A DNA stretch of 64,000 nt, from the NCBI GenBank assembly GCA_903851415.1, contig CAINOE010000109.1, positions 1-64,000 on the forward strand, in the 5' to 3' direction. Each line of letters starts with the position of its first letter. Position 1 is the first letter of the stretch. The translations under genes and the position numbers were made by a program. Positions 14,195-23,151 of the stretch are shown piece by piece. This DNA is from an uncultured Rhodopila sp. (GTDB lineage Bacteria; Pseudomonadota; Alphaproteobacteria; Acetobacterales; Acetobacteraceae). The notes under the pieces were generated by a model. The model ran no database searches and had not been told where the DNA came from. It saw only the letters and a program-made list of their open reading frames with translations.

Positions 14195-15130
14195 CTACCG
14201 CGCCGACGTCCATCCCTTGTAGTCGCCGACGTTCTCACGCGTCACCAGCTTGCTGTCCATCAGCAGCGGGTCGGTTTCCGGCTTCTTCCCGTTCAGCAGG
14301 CCAACGCCCTCCTGCACCGCCAGCCGCGCCATCATGAACGGGTCCTGGCTGGCGGTGGCGACAAACTCCGCGGCTTTCGGGTCCTTCAGCGCGGTCTCCG
14401 CGTCGGGGGCGCCGTCAACCGAGGTGATCGGGAAGTTCCCCCGGTGCATCTGCCGCGCCGCCAGTTCCGCGCCGATGGCGGTCGGGTCGTTGATCGCGAA
14501 CACGCCATCGATCGACGTGAACCGGGTCAGCAGCGACTGCATCGTCGCAAGGCCGCCCTCACGCGAGCCTTTGGCATCCTGGTCCGACGATAACAGCTTG
14601 ATGTCGGGATGCTTGCCGATGACCTCCTTGCAGCCGTTGACGCGCTCGATCACGGAGGAAACCTGCGGCCCATTCAGGATGATCAGGCCGCCTTTGCCGC
14701 CCATCCTGTCGATCAGATAGTCGCAGGCGATCGTGCCGGCCTGGGTGTTGTTGGTCTCGACCGTGGCGTTGGCGCCTTTCGCCGCGGTATCGACCGCGAC
14801 CACGATGATTCCGGCGGCTTGCGCCCGCTTGATCGCCGGCTCGATCGCCTTCGGATCGCCCGGGTTGAGCAGGATCAGGTCGACCCCGGCGGCGATGAAA
14901 TTGTCGATCTGGGTGTTTTGCTTGCCCAGGTCGTAGTCGAAGCCGACCGCCGTCACCTTGACGTTCGGGTTGGTCTTTTTCGCCTCGAACTCGGCGCCCT
15001 TGGACAACGCAACGAAGAACGGGTTGCCCATGGAGCCGACGGATATTCCAATCGCCTTCAGGTCGCGGGCTAAAGCTGCCGTGGCGCAGACAGTCAGCGC
15101 CGCGCCGGCAAGCAGGATTGTCTTCAGCAT
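14195..15130 (-). CDS. Sugar ABC transporter substrate-binding protein
   Basis: A 311-residue periplasmic binding protein of the ribose/galactose (type I, Peripla_BP_4) class. The ATG at 15130 has GGGGG six bases upstream and opens a clean signal peptide (cleavage after ATAALA). The mature part begins with a strand and a glycine-rich ISVGSMGNPFF, followed by GVDLILLNPGDPKAIEPAIKRAQAAGI and VDTAA motifs of this family. The ligand (a pentose, hexose or polyol) cannot be told. It is the last gene of a three-gene operon after ATPase and permease, 14 bases from the permease. The final residues lie next to a REP-like repeat. Confidence 0.9.
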   Translation of the reverse strand: MLKTILLAGAALTVCATAALARDLKAIGISVGSMGNPFFVALSKGAEFEAKKTNPNVKVTAVGFDYDLGKQNTQIDNFIAAGVDLILLNPGDPKAIEPAIKRAQAAGIIVVAVDTAAKGANATVETNNTQAGTIACDYLIDRMGGKGGLIILNGPQVSSVIERVNGCKEVIGKHPDIKLLSSDQDAKGSREGGLATMQSLLTRFTSIDGVFAINDPTAIGAELAARQMHRGNFPITSVDGAPDAETALKDPKAAEFVATASQDPFMMARLAVQEGVGLLNGKKPETDPLLMDSKLVTRENVGDYKGWTSAR

Positions 15131-15144
15131 GTTTCCCCCTTCAC

Positions 15145-16167
15145 TTATGTCCGTGCGGACCCGCGCAGCCGATAGCGATCGAGCGCCACCGCGCCGATGA
15201 TCACCGCGCCTTTGGCGATGTATTGCCAAACGTCGGTGACGCCGAGCAGGATCAGCCCGTTGGTCAGCACGGCGATGATCAGCGCCCCGATAAGCGTGCC
15301 CCAGATGCTGCCGATGCCGCCGACGAAGCTGGTGCCGCCCAGGATCACCGCTGCGATGGCGTCCAGTTCATAGGACTGGCCGAGTTGCAAGCCGTTGGCG
15401 GCATACAGCCGCGCCGCCTGCATCACGCCGCCCAAACCGGCCAGCAGCCCGGAGATGCCATAGACGAACAGCAGCACCGCCCAGACCTTGATTCCGGACA
15501 GCCGTGCCGCGGCCGGATTGCCGCCGACGGCGTAGATATGCACCCCCAGCACGGTGCGCCGCAGGATCAGCCACGACCCGACGATCACCAGGAAAGCGAT
15601 CACCACCAGCCAGGGGATCTCGAACACGCCGGGGATTCCGATCGAGTCGTTGCCGATGAACGCGAAAGGCAGATCGGAATTGAACACCGTCGTATCGTTG
15701 CCGAGCAGCCGCGCCAGGCCGCGTACCGCCGTCAACGACCCCAAGGTCACGATAAACGGCGGCAACTGCAGGAACGCGATCAGCACGCCGTTGGCGAGGC
15801 CGATGACCAGACCGGTCACCAAGGCCGCGATGACGCCGATATCGCCGGCGACCTGCGACACCTCCAACCCGACGACGGCCGCGGCGGCGAGGATGGACCC
15901 GACGGACAAATCGATGCCGCCGGTCAGGATCACGAAGGTCATGCCGGCGCCGAGCACCGCGTTGATCGAGGCCTGCTGGGCGACGATCGAGAGGTTCTGC
16001 CAGCTCAGGAACCGACCCTCGCCGGTGAAGTAGATCCCCGCCAACTGGACCAGGATGCCGAGCACGATCAGCACCGGCAGCATGCCGATGGACCGGATCA
16101 ACGAACGCATCTGCTCCTGCCGGAGCCGCTGGCGTTCCGGTTTGGACGTGCTGACCGTGTCGCTCAT
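15145..16167 (-). CDS. Sugar ABC transporter permease (RbsC-like)
   Basis: A 340-residue inner-membrane permease of the RbsC/BPD_transp_2 family with about 8-10 hydrophobic helices. The family segments [19 protein letters not shown] and [14 protein letters not shown] are present, and [19 protein letters not shown] near the C-terminus is the signature of carbohydrate uptake permeases. It probably works as a dimer with the ATPase encoded just upstream, whose stop overlaps its start (ATGA). Confidence 0.92.
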   Translation of the reverse strand: MSDTVSTSKPERQRLRQEQMRSLIRSIGMLPVLIVLGILVQLAGIYFTGEGRFLSWQNLSIVAQQASINAVLGAGMTFVILTGGIDLSVGSILAAAAVVGLEVSQVAGDIGVIAALVTGLVIGLANGVLIAFLQLPPFIVTLGSLTAVRGLARLLGNDTTVFNSDLPFAFIGNDSIGIPGVFEIPWLVVIAFLVIVGSWLILRRTVLGVHIYAVGGNPAAARLSGIKVWAVLLFVYGISGLLAGLGGVMQAARLYAANGLQLGQSYELDAIAAVILGGTSFVGGIGSIWGTLIGALIIAVLTNGLILLGVTDVWQYIAKGAVIIGAVALDRYRLRGSART

Positions 16168-17696
16168 GCTGCCACCTTCTCGATGTCCACGCCTGTTGCG
16201 AATGCCATGATGCTTTGTTCGGTGATGTCGTGGCCGGAGACTTCGCCGACTGTCCGCCCTTCGCGCATCACGACGACCCTGTCGGCGATGCCGACGACCT
16301 CCGGCAGTTCCGAGCTGATCACCAGCACCGCGGCGCCGCTTTGGGCGAGGTCGTCGATGATGCGGTAGATCTCCGACTTGGCGCCGATATCGACGCCGCG
16401 TGTCGGCTCATCCAGGATCAGCACCTTCGGCCGCGTCTCAAGCAGGCGGGACAGCAGAACCTTCTGCTGGTTTCCGCCGGAGAGCGTGCCGACGGGGATC
16501 TCCGGCCCCGGCACGCGGATCGCCATCGCCTTGATCGCGGCGAGCGACCGGACCCGGGCACGGGCGCGGTCCAGCCAGCCGCCCCATTTCGCGTCCCGGC
16601 CGATGACGCCGAGGTTGATGTTGTCGCCGCAGGTCATGTCGAGGAACAGGCCCTGCGCCTTGCGGTCCTCGGTCAGGTAGACCACGCCGCCATCAATCGC
16701 CTCCCCTGGGGTGCGGTAGTCCACCGGTTGGCCGTTCAGTCTGACGGTGCCGGCGCTGCGCGGTTCGGCGCCGTAGATCAGGCGGGCGAGTTCGGTGCGG
16801 CCGGCGCCGACGAGGCCGGCAAGTCCCAGCACCTCTCCGGCGTGCAGCGTGAAGCTGCCGCTTTTCACCCGGCCGCCATCGGACAGGTTGGCCACCTCCA
16901 GCACCGGAGCGCGGGCGCTGCCGGGCTTGTGTTCCTTTTTGTAGAAGGACGACAGGTCGCGGCCGACCATCATGCGGACGATGGATTCGGGCTGGATTTC
17001 GTCGCGGGAGAGGGTGCCGACATAGCCGCCGTCGCGCAGCACGGAGACGCGTTCCGACAGTTCGTAGACCTCCGCCATCCGGTGGGAGATGTAGATGATG
17101 GCGAGGCCCTCAGCCTTCAGCCGGAGGATCACCTGGAACAGCTTCTCGGTCTCGCGGCTGGAGAGGGCGGTGGTCGGCTCGTCCATCACGAGGATGCGGG
17201 AGCGCTGGTGGATGGCGCGGGCGACCTCCACCATCTGCTGTTCGGCGATCGACAGGTCGCCCACCAGGGTGCGGGGGCCGAAAGTGGCGCCGAGGCTGCG
17301 CAGGATGTCGCCGCAACCGGCAACCATGGCGGCGCGGTCGATCATGGCGCCGCGACGGGCTTCGCGGCCGAGATAGATGTTTTCCGCGACGCTCAGGTTC
17401 GGCGACAGCGCGAGTTCCTGGTAGATGATGGCGATTCCGTGCGCCTTGGCGGCGAGCGGGCCGTCGATCTGCACGGGCTTGCCATCGATTTCGATTTGCG
17501 CGCCGGGGTCGGGGATGTAGGCGCCGGAGAGGATTTTCATCAGCGTGGATTTGCCGGCGCCGTTTTCGCCCATCAGCGCGTGGACCTCGCCGGGGTAGAC
17601 GGTGAGTTGGACGTTGCGCAGCGCCTTCACGCCGGGGAAGGTTTTCGAGACGTTTTGCATGCGCAGTATTGGCGCGGTGTCAGGCGATGCCGGCAT
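16164..17696 (-). CDS. Sugar ABC transporter ATP-binding protein (RbsA-like, two ABC domains)
   Basis: A 510-residue duplicated ATPase typical of monosaccharide importers. The first half has Walker [10 protein letters not shown], a degenerate signature [10 protein letters not shown] and Walker [12 protein letters not shown]. The second half has a degenerate Walker A region ([10 protein letters not shown]), the signature [11 protein letters not shown] and Walker [15 protein letters not shown]. This asymmetry is normal for RbsA/MglA. It is the first gene of the operon. A 9-bp inverted repeat lies 30-71 bases upstream and could be a sugar-responsive operator. Confidence 0.94.
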   Translation of the reverse strand: MPASPDTAPILRMQNVSKTFPGVKALRNVQLTVYPGEVHALMGENGAGKSTLMKILSGAYIPDPGAQIEIDGKPVQIDGPLAAKAHGIAIIYQELALSPNLSVAENIYLGREARRGAMIDRAAMVAGCGDILRSLGATFGPRTLVGDLSIAEQQMVEVARAIHQRSRILVMDEPTTALSSRETEKLFQVILRLKAEGLAIIYISHRMAEVYELSERVSVLRDGGYVGTLSRDEIQPESIVRMMVGRDLSSFYKKEHKPGSARAPVLEVANLSDGGRVKSGSFTLHAGEVLGLAGLVGAGRTELARLIYGAEPRSAGTVRLNGQPVDYRTPGEAIDGGVVYLTEDRKAQGLFLDMTCGDNINLGVIGRDAKWGGWLDRARARVRSLAAIKAMAIRVPGPEIPVGTLSGGNQQKVLLSRLLETRPKVLILDEPTRGVDIGAKSEIYRIIDDLAQSGAAVLVISSELPEVVGIADRVVVMREGRTVGEVSGHDITEQSIMAFATGVDIEKVAA

Positions 17697-17725
17697 CGTC
17701 AGCCTCCCTGGCCGCCCGGAATATC

Positions 17726-17767
17726 CAGACCAGCGGCGGGCGCTCGCCGCGGTTGCCGGCTGGTCTG
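17726..17767. promoter_or_regulatory. Inverted repeat upstream of the ABC operon
   Basis: CAGACCAGC (17726-17734) and GCTGGTCTG (17759-17767) are perfect 9-bp complements with a 24-base spacer, just upstream of the ATPase start. It could be a repressor operator or a leader hairpin. No regulator gene is adjacent. Confidence 0.35.
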
Positions 17768-17828
17768 ATTGTGAGGGCGGTTTCCTTGCCGGCGGTTAGT
17801 CCGCCGGGGTTCTGTGATTAAGACTCGT

Positions 17829-18082
17829 AGAGCACTACGCCGAAAGGTGGATGTCAAAACGGCGTCAGTCCGGTTTGTTGGTGCGCGGCTGGAGGACCCG
17901 CACGCCGGGCGGCCACCGCGATTGCCGCCTGCCGCGGTTTCCGCAACTGCTGATCCGAAAGGACGCCGGGCAAAATGACGGCGTCCATCACGGTGAAGTT
18001 GAGCGAGCCGGGAATTGCGAGGATATTCACCGGGTTTTGCAAGACCTGAAGCAACGCCCAGCAGAGCACTACGCCGATGTCA
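17829..18082. repeat. Pair of direct repeats (AGAGCACTACGCCG...GATGTCAA)
   Basis: AGAGCACTACGCCG followed by GATGTCAA occurs at 17829-17857, with a 7-base insertion AAAGGTG in between, and again at 18062-18082 without the insertion. An exact shared 15-mer within 250 bases is very unlikely by chance. One copy lies inside a hypothetical minus-strand gene and the other just past its 3' end, suggesting an old partial duplication. Confidence 0.6.
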
Positions 18083-18141
18083 ACATTGTTGGTGCTGACG
18101 TTGACGGCGATGTTTTCGAGGAACTGATCGGAACCGAACAA
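17854..18141 (-). CDS. Hypothetical protein, possibly a gene remnant
   Basis: A 95-codon minus-strand frame with G/C-biased third positions and a protein-like N-terminal half (NVDIGVVLCWALLQVLQNP, NILAIPGSLNFTVMDAVILPGV). I do not recognise it. The only start is a TTG at 18141 with no visible Shine-Dalgarno, and a stop lies eight codons further upstream, so the N-terminus may be missing. Part of its sequence is repeated just beyond its 3' end. A plus-strand frame over the same bases looks less like a protein. Confidence 0.3.
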   Translation of the reverse strand: MFGSDQFLENIAVNVSTNNVDIGVVLCWALLQVLQNPVNILAIPGSLNFTVMDAVILPGVLSDQQLRKPRQAAIAVAARRAGPPAAHQQTGLTPF

Positions 18142-18230
18142 CTGGCAGACCGGCGTCCAGGAAAGCTATTGGACGATAAGTAATCGCGGCTTGCGCTGCA
18201 TCGCGGCAACGAAAATCCGGCCGGCCTGCC

Positions 18231-18767
18231 TCAGTCGTTCGCCCCTGGCCCGGTCCGCCCTGCCTCGAACAGGAACCAGGTCCGCCGCTCGGTCTCGTCG
18301 ATCCACACTTCCAGCAGGCTCGCCGTCGCGACATCGCCCCGGGCGTCGCACACGCCGTGCACCTCGCGCATGATCGCGGCGAGTTGCTTATTGTCCTCCC
18401 GCAGTTCGGCAAGCATGTCCTGCGGATCGACATACTCAGCCTCATTGTCGAGAATGCGCTGCTGCTTCGCGATCTGGCCGATGGAACGCAAGGTCGTGCC
18501 GCCGATCTTGCGGGCGCGTTCCGCGATCGGATCGGTCATGCCAATGAGCTGCTCGCCGTGCTCATCCAGCAGCAGGTGGTAGTCGCGAAAATGCCGCCCG
18601 CTCATGTGCCAGTGAAAGTTCTTGGTCTTCAGGTAAAGCGCGAAGACGTCCGCCAGCAGGCCCTGTAGCGCCGCCGAAATATCCCGCACCGCCTCCGGCT
18701 TGAGGTCGGTTGGTGTGCCAAGGCGTCCGCGCGTATGGGCTTCTTTAGCCGATTGTGCCGTGCTCAT
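18231..18767 (-). CDS. dps: DNA starvation/stationary phase protection protein (Dps)
   Basis: A 178-residue Dps-family ferritin. The ATG at 18767 has GGGAG upstream; an in-frame extension to 18821 is unlikely. The ferroxidase ligands are visible in KTKNFHWHMSGRHFRDYHLLLDEHGEQL (His, Asp and Glu at the dimer interface). It oxidises Fe(II) with peroxide and stores iron in a 12-mer, protecting DNA. The N-terminal tail has several Lys/Arg residues that may aid DNA binding. It lies downstream of the hybrid kinase gene on the same strand, 135 bases away, and probably has its own promoter. Confidence 0.93.
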   Translation of the reverse strand: MSTAQSAKEAHTRGRLGTPTDLKPEAVRDISAALQGLLADVFALYLKTKNFHWHMSGRHFRDYHLLLDEHGEQLIGMTDPIAERARKIGGTTLRSIGQIAKQQRILDNEAEYVDPQDMLAELREDNKQLAAIMREVHGVCDARGDVATASLLEVWIDETERRTWFLFEAGRTGPGAND

Positions 18768-18902
18768 TGGTGTCTCCCGAGTTGGATTGTGGACCACGCC
18801 GGATGTGTACCGCACCGGCACATGGTGCTTGCCAGGCCGCCTGTCACCGTTCGGGGGCGGCCGCGTGCCGTCACATCATCGGCGGTTCGGCCGACACCGC
18901 CG

Positions 18903-21900
18903 CTACCGCGCCACCGGCAGATCCCGCCGGAACGCCACGACGTTGCTGTCGGTGCCGTTGCCCTCAATCGCTTTGCGCAGCGCCGCCGCCAGGGCATCGG
19001 GCCGGAACGGCTTCTGCACCACCGGCCGCCCGCCGATATGGTCCAGCGCCTTCATGTCGGCATAGCCGGTGATGAATACCGTTGGAACGCCCGGCCACCG
19101 CGCCTCCACCTGCCGCGCGAGTTCCACGCCGTTCATCCCCGGCATCGCGAAGTCGAACAGATGCAGGTCGAACCCCGCCCCGCCCTCCAGCAGATCGAGC
19201 GCCGCCGCGCCGGCCGCCGCCGGAGTCACATGGTAGCCGAAATCCTCCAGCATGCAGGCCGTCACGTCGCGCACGTCGCTGTCGTCATCGACCAGCAGCA
19301 CGCTTAATTGCCCGGGCGCGGCACCCTCACGGACCGCGGCCGCTTCGGGGACTCGATGCGGCACCCTCTCCGCCCGCGGCAAATACACCGTGATCGCTGT
19401 CCCCTCGCCAACCCGGGAGTCGATCTTCACCCCGCCACCGGATTGCTTGGCGAACCCGTACACCTGCGCGAGACCAAGTCCCGACCCCTTGCCCGGCCCC
19501 TTGGTGGTGAAGAACGGCTCGAACGCGTGTTCCAGAACCTCCGGCGGCATCCCGGTCCCGGCGTCGGTGACCGCGATCGCCACATACTTCCCGGCCTCCG
19601 GCTCATGCGGCGACCGCGGCGGGCCGAGCGCCGCGTTCGCGGTCTCGATCGTCAGCGCCCCGCCCACCGGCATCGCATCGCGCGCGTTGATCGCCAGGTT
19701 CAGCACCACCAGCTCCAGTTGCGCCTGGTCCGCCAAAACCGGCCATAGATCGGATTTAAGGACGATTTCGAGCCGAACCGTGCCGCCGAGGATCCCGCGC
19801 AGCAGTTCGCTCATGTTCAGAACCGCTTCATTCAAATCGATCGGCTTCGGCGCCAACCGCTGCTTGCGCGCAAAGGCCAGAAGCTGTCCCGTCAGCGTGG
19901 CGCCCCGCTGCGCCGCGGTCCGGATCATGCCGAGCCGCCGCGGCGTCGCGGGATGGTCCGGATCATGATCAATCAGCTCGACCGCGCCCGTGATGACTGT
20001 CAGCAGATTGTTAAAGTCATGCGCGACGCCGGAGGTTAGCTGCCCGATCGCCTCCAGCCGCTGCATTTGCCGCAGATCCGCCTCGACCCGCTGCCGCTCC
20101 TCGATCTGCGCGCGCAGCTCGCGGTTCGCCTGCGCGATCTCCTCGCGCGCGGCCATGTCACGCGTGACATCGCGGCCAATGCCGATCATGCGATCACAGT
20201 TCGGATCGGGCGAGAGGGTCCAGGCGATCCAAAGGTATCGGCTGTCGGCGGCGCGAATCCGGTTCTCGAAGCGCACCGGCGTCCGGGTCCGGCGCATATC
20301 CTGGAGCTTCGCCCTAAAGACCGCGATATCGTCCGGATGGACGATGGTGCGGCAGTCAAGGGCCAGCAGCTCCGCCTCCGTGTAACCGAATAGACCTGTC
20401 CACGACGGGCTGACGCGCAGCAGCTTGCCGTCGTCGCGGAACGCCACGAGCAGATCCTCGCTGAGCTCCCAAAGACGGTCGCGCTCGGCAGTGCGTTCGG
20501 CGACCATGCGCTCGAGGGTGTCGTTCGCGGCGCGCAGTTCCAGCCGCGCGCGCCGCCGCAGCTCAGCGGTCGCCAGATTGGACTTCACCCGCGCCAGCAG
20601 TTCGAGCGCGGTGAACGGCTTGACGATGTAATCGTCGGCGTCCGCCGCCAGGCCGCCGATCTGCGCCTCCTCCCCGGCCCGCGCCGATAGCAGGATCACC
20701 GGCAGCTCATGCAGCCGGGGATTGCCACGGATCGCCCGCAGCAGGCCGAGGCCATCGACACGCGGCATCATGACATCGCTCAGCACGAGGTCGGGAACCA
20801 CCGCTTCCAGCCGGTCCAACGCGGCCTGCCCATCCCCGGTGGCGATCACCCGGTGCCCCGCCGATTGCAGCAGCCTGCGGACATAGCTGCGCATGTCGGC
20901 ATTGTCCTCGGCCAACAGGATCGTCGCCGCATCATCCCCGGCTTCGGGTGATCTATCGGCCGGATCGCTGTCGAGCCAGGACGCCACCTCGTCGAGAAAC
21001 GCCGCCCCGCCGGCGCCGTCCGTCATGTCCCCTGGCAGGTCCCCCGGCTCCTCGCTGACCCGGTCCTGCGGCAAATGCGCGCGGCCGAACGGGATGCGGA
21101 CGGTGAACACCGAACCCTTGTCCGGTTTGCTGTCCGCGGCGACCGAACCGCCATGCAGCCGGACCAGGTCGGAGACGAGTGCCAAACCGATGCCCGTCCC
21201 CTCGTGGCTGCGTCCGCGCATGCCTTCGATGCGATGGAACCGCTCGAAAACACGCGGCAGATCGTCCGCGGCGATGCCGATGCCGGTGTCGCGAACCGTC
21301 AGGACCGCGGCGCCATCCTGCTCCGACAGGTCCACCCGCACCCCGCCGCTCAGGGTGAACTTGAAGGCGTTCGACAGCAGGTTGAAGACGATCTTCTCCC
21401 ACATGCCGGTGTCGACATAGATCGGCTGCGGCAGAGGGTTCAGGGTCAAGGTGTACGCCAGGCCGGCGCGCCGCATCGCCGATTCGAAGCTGGACGCCAG
21501 TTCCAGGGTCAGCCGGCGCAGATCGGTTGGCCGGTAGCGCGCCTGCAGCCGCCCGGCCTCGATGCGGGAGAAATCCAGCAGCGCGTTGACGAGCCGCTGA
21601 AGTCGCAAAGCGTTGCGGCTGCCGGTCTCGAGCAGCGGCCGCAGCTCGGCCAGGGTCGTCGAGCCGGGTTTGCCAAGGATCTCTTGCAGCGGTCCCAGCA
21701 TCAAGGTCAGCGGTGTGCGGAATTCGTGGCTGATGTTGCTGAAAAAGGCGGTCTTCGCCCGGTCCAGCTCGGCCAGCGCCTCGGCGCGCCGCCGTTCTTC
21801 CTCGTAGGCGCGGGCCTTGCCGATGGCGGTGGCGACCTGGCCGGCGACCAGTTCGGCGAAGCCGCGCATCTCATCCAGCGGCCGGTGCGGATTGAGGCCG

Positions 21901-22787
21901 GCAAGCATGAACCCGGCGGCTCGGGCGCCCCCCGTGTTCAGCGGCAGCAGCGCAACCCGCTCGGGCGGCCGGGTCCAGGGTTCGGCTGGCAGCGTGCCGA
22001 AGGTATCGCCCGGGTTCTCGACCAGCACTGTTTCGCTGCCGTTGACCACGGCGGCGTAAAGCAGCGCCGCTTCCGGGGTATCCAGGCGGATCGCCTCCGG
22101 GCAGGCCGGGCTGCCCGGTTCAAGAGCCGCCGAACCGGCGAGGCGGGCGAGGCCGGCGTCATCGACCAGATACAGCGCGGCGAAGGGAAGATCGTGGCGG
22201 CCGTGCTCGCCGATGCTGGCGATGGCGCGGGTGCACGCGCCGGCGGCCGAGGCGGCATCCGCCGACTGTTCGGCGATGTCGCGCAGCAGGTTGAGGCGCC
22301 GCGCGCCGATAACGCGCCCGGTCGTCTCGATGACCGGGCAGAACACGCCGCCGATGCCGCCGGTTTCGTCGCGGATCGGGCTGTAGGAGAAGCAGAAATA
22401 GCACTCTTCGCCGAAGCCGCGCCGGTGCAGCAGCAACAACAGGTCCTCGGCGCGGGTGGCTTCGCCGCGGCTCATGACGCCGCCGAGCATCGGGCCGATG
22501 ACATCCCAGATCTCCGGCCAGACGTCGCGTGCCGCGGCCCCGAGGGCGGCCGGATGCTTGGCGCCGAGGATCTCGCTGTACGCGTCGTTGTAAAGCTTTA
22601 CCAGCTCGGGCCCCCACCAGATCAGGATGGGGAAGGCGCAGTTCAGGCAGGTGCTGACGGAGGTGCGCAGGCTTTGCGGCCAGCTCTCCGGAGGCCCGAG
22701 CGGCGTGCGCGACCAGTCGCAGGCGCGCATGAGCGCACCGGCCTCTCCGCCGCCCGCGAGGAAATCGTGCTCCGGGGTGTTTGCCAA
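18903..22787 (-). CDS. Large soluble hybrid sensor histidine kinase with two kinase cores
   Basis: A 1294-residue protein with no obvious membrane helix. In order: a PAS-like N-terminus (about 20-160), a GAF-like region (165-320), a first HisKA (SNISHEFRTPL near 350) with HATPase (to about 580), a receiver (LAEDNADMRSYV, LVLSDVMMPRVDG near 672), a coiled linker and second PAS (770-900), a second HisKA (GVAHDFNNLL near 925) with HATPase (to about 1145), and a C-terminal receiver (LLVDDDSDVRDV, LFDFAMPGMNG). Two complete kinase cores in one chain imply an internal phosphorelay. No response regulator gene is adjacent. The signal is unknown. Confidence 0.9.
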   Translation of the reverse strand: MANTPEHDFLAGGGEAGALMRACDWSRTPLGPPESWPQSLRTSVSTCLNCAFPILIWWGPELVKLYNDAYSEILGAKHPAALGAAARDVWPEIWDVIGPMLGGVMSRGEATRAEDLLLLLHRRGFGEECYFCFSYSPIRDETGGIGGVFCPVIETTGRVIGARRLNLLRDIAEQSADAASAAGACTRAIASIGEHGRHDLPFAALYLVDDAGLARLAGSAALEPGSPACPEAIRLDTPEAALLYAAVVNGSETVLVENPGDTFGTLPAEPWTRPPERVALLPLNTGGARAAGFMLAGLNPHRPLDEMRGFAELVAGQVATAIGKARAYEEERRRAEALAELDRAKTAFFSNISHEFRTPLTLMLGPLQEILGKPGSTTLAELRPLLETGSRNALRLQRLVNALLDFSRIEAGRLQARYRPTDLRRLTLELASSFESAMRRAGLAYTLTLNPLPQPIYVDTGMWEKIVFNLLSNAFKFTLSGGVRVDLSEQDGAAVLTVRDTGIGIAADDLPRVFERFHRIEGMRGRSHEGTGIGLALVSDLVRLHGGSVAADSKPDKGSVFTVRIPFGRAHLPQDRVSEEPGDLPGDMTDGAGGAAFLDEVASWLDSDPADRSPEAGDDAATILLAEDNADMRSYVRRLLQSAGHRVIATGDGQAALDRLEAVVPDLVLSDVMMPRVDGLGLLRAIRGNPRLHELPVILLSARAGEEAQIGGLAADADDYIVKPFTALELLARVKSNLATAELRRRARLELRAANDTLERMVAERTAERDRLWELSEDLLVAFRDDGKLLRVSPSWTGLFGYTEAELLALDCRTIVHPDDIAVFRAKLQDMRRTRTPVRFENRIRAADSRYLWIAWTLSPDPNCDRMIGIGRDVTRDMAAREEIAQANRELRAQIEERQRVEADLRQMQRLEAIGQLTSGVAHDFNNLLTVITGAVELIDHDPDHPATPRRLGMIRTAAQRGATLTGQLLAFARKQRLAPKPIDLNEAVLNMSELLRGILGGTVRLEIVLKSDLWPVLADQAQLELVVLNLAINARDAMPVGGALTIETANAALGPPRSPHEPEAGKYVAIAVTDAGTGMPPEVLEHAFEPFFTTKGPGKGSGLGLAQVYGFAKQSGGGVKIDSRVGEGTAITVYLPRAERVPHRVPEAAAVREGAAPGQLSVLLVDDDSDVRDVTACMLEDFGYHVTPAAAGAAALDLLEGGAGFDLHLFDFAMPGMNGVELARQVEARWPGVPTVFITGYADMKALDHIGGRPVVQKPFRPDALAAALRKAIEGNGTDSNVVAFRRDLPVAR

Positions 22788-22921
22788 AACCGCTGCCTCC
22801 AGTGTCGGGTTTAGATGACCCGAATAACGGGGCCTATGAGCTACCGGCCGGTTTCGGCGCGGCTGTCAGGGTTGTGACGTCACAAGAGCGCACGCCCGGC
22901 GAGGCGCGACATTTCTCTTAC

Positions 22922-22969
22922 CGCCGTGGCCGTCCCCCGGCTTGTCCGTGGAATCTGCGGGCCATGACG
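22922..22969. repeat. Degenerate REP-like element
   Basis: CGCCGTGGCCGTCCCC followed by CGGCTTGTCCG and ending CGGGCCATGACG resembles the element at 14112 with an eroded left arm. It lies in the region upstream of both divergent histidine kinase genes. Confidence 0.4.
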
Positions 22970-23027
22970 AAGAGAGCGCCCGCAATAGTCTCGACCTCGA
23001 CCTGTTTGCTGGTTTAAGATAGTTACA

Positions 23028-23147
23028 ATGGAATTCCTGACACACAGCTTTGCCGGGATATGGGACGCGACCCGCTCGCAGCCGTTCTTGATTGCGGCCT
23101 GCGCTATCGCCGGCCTGTATATGTCCTGCCGGCGGCCACGGGGATAG
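23028..23147 (+). CDS. Possible 39-residue small membrane peptide
   Basis: An ATG-started frame of 39 codons with a hydrophobic stretch (PFLIAACAIAGLYM) and an Arg-rich end. Its stop lies four bases before the ATG of the downstream kinase, as expected for a coupled leader or small membrane protein. Against it, there is no Shine-Dalgarno and a TACAAT box overlaps its start codon, which may instead be the kinase promoter. Confidence 0.3.
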   Translation: MEFLTHSFAGIWDATRSQPFLIAACAIAGLYMSCRRPRG

Positions 23148-23151
23148 CGGC

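Noticed and set aside
21075..22814. Plus-strand frame of 579 codons opposite the large hybrid kinase
   Set aside because: Antisense shadow; composition unlike real proteins and the opposing frame has recognisable domains throughout.
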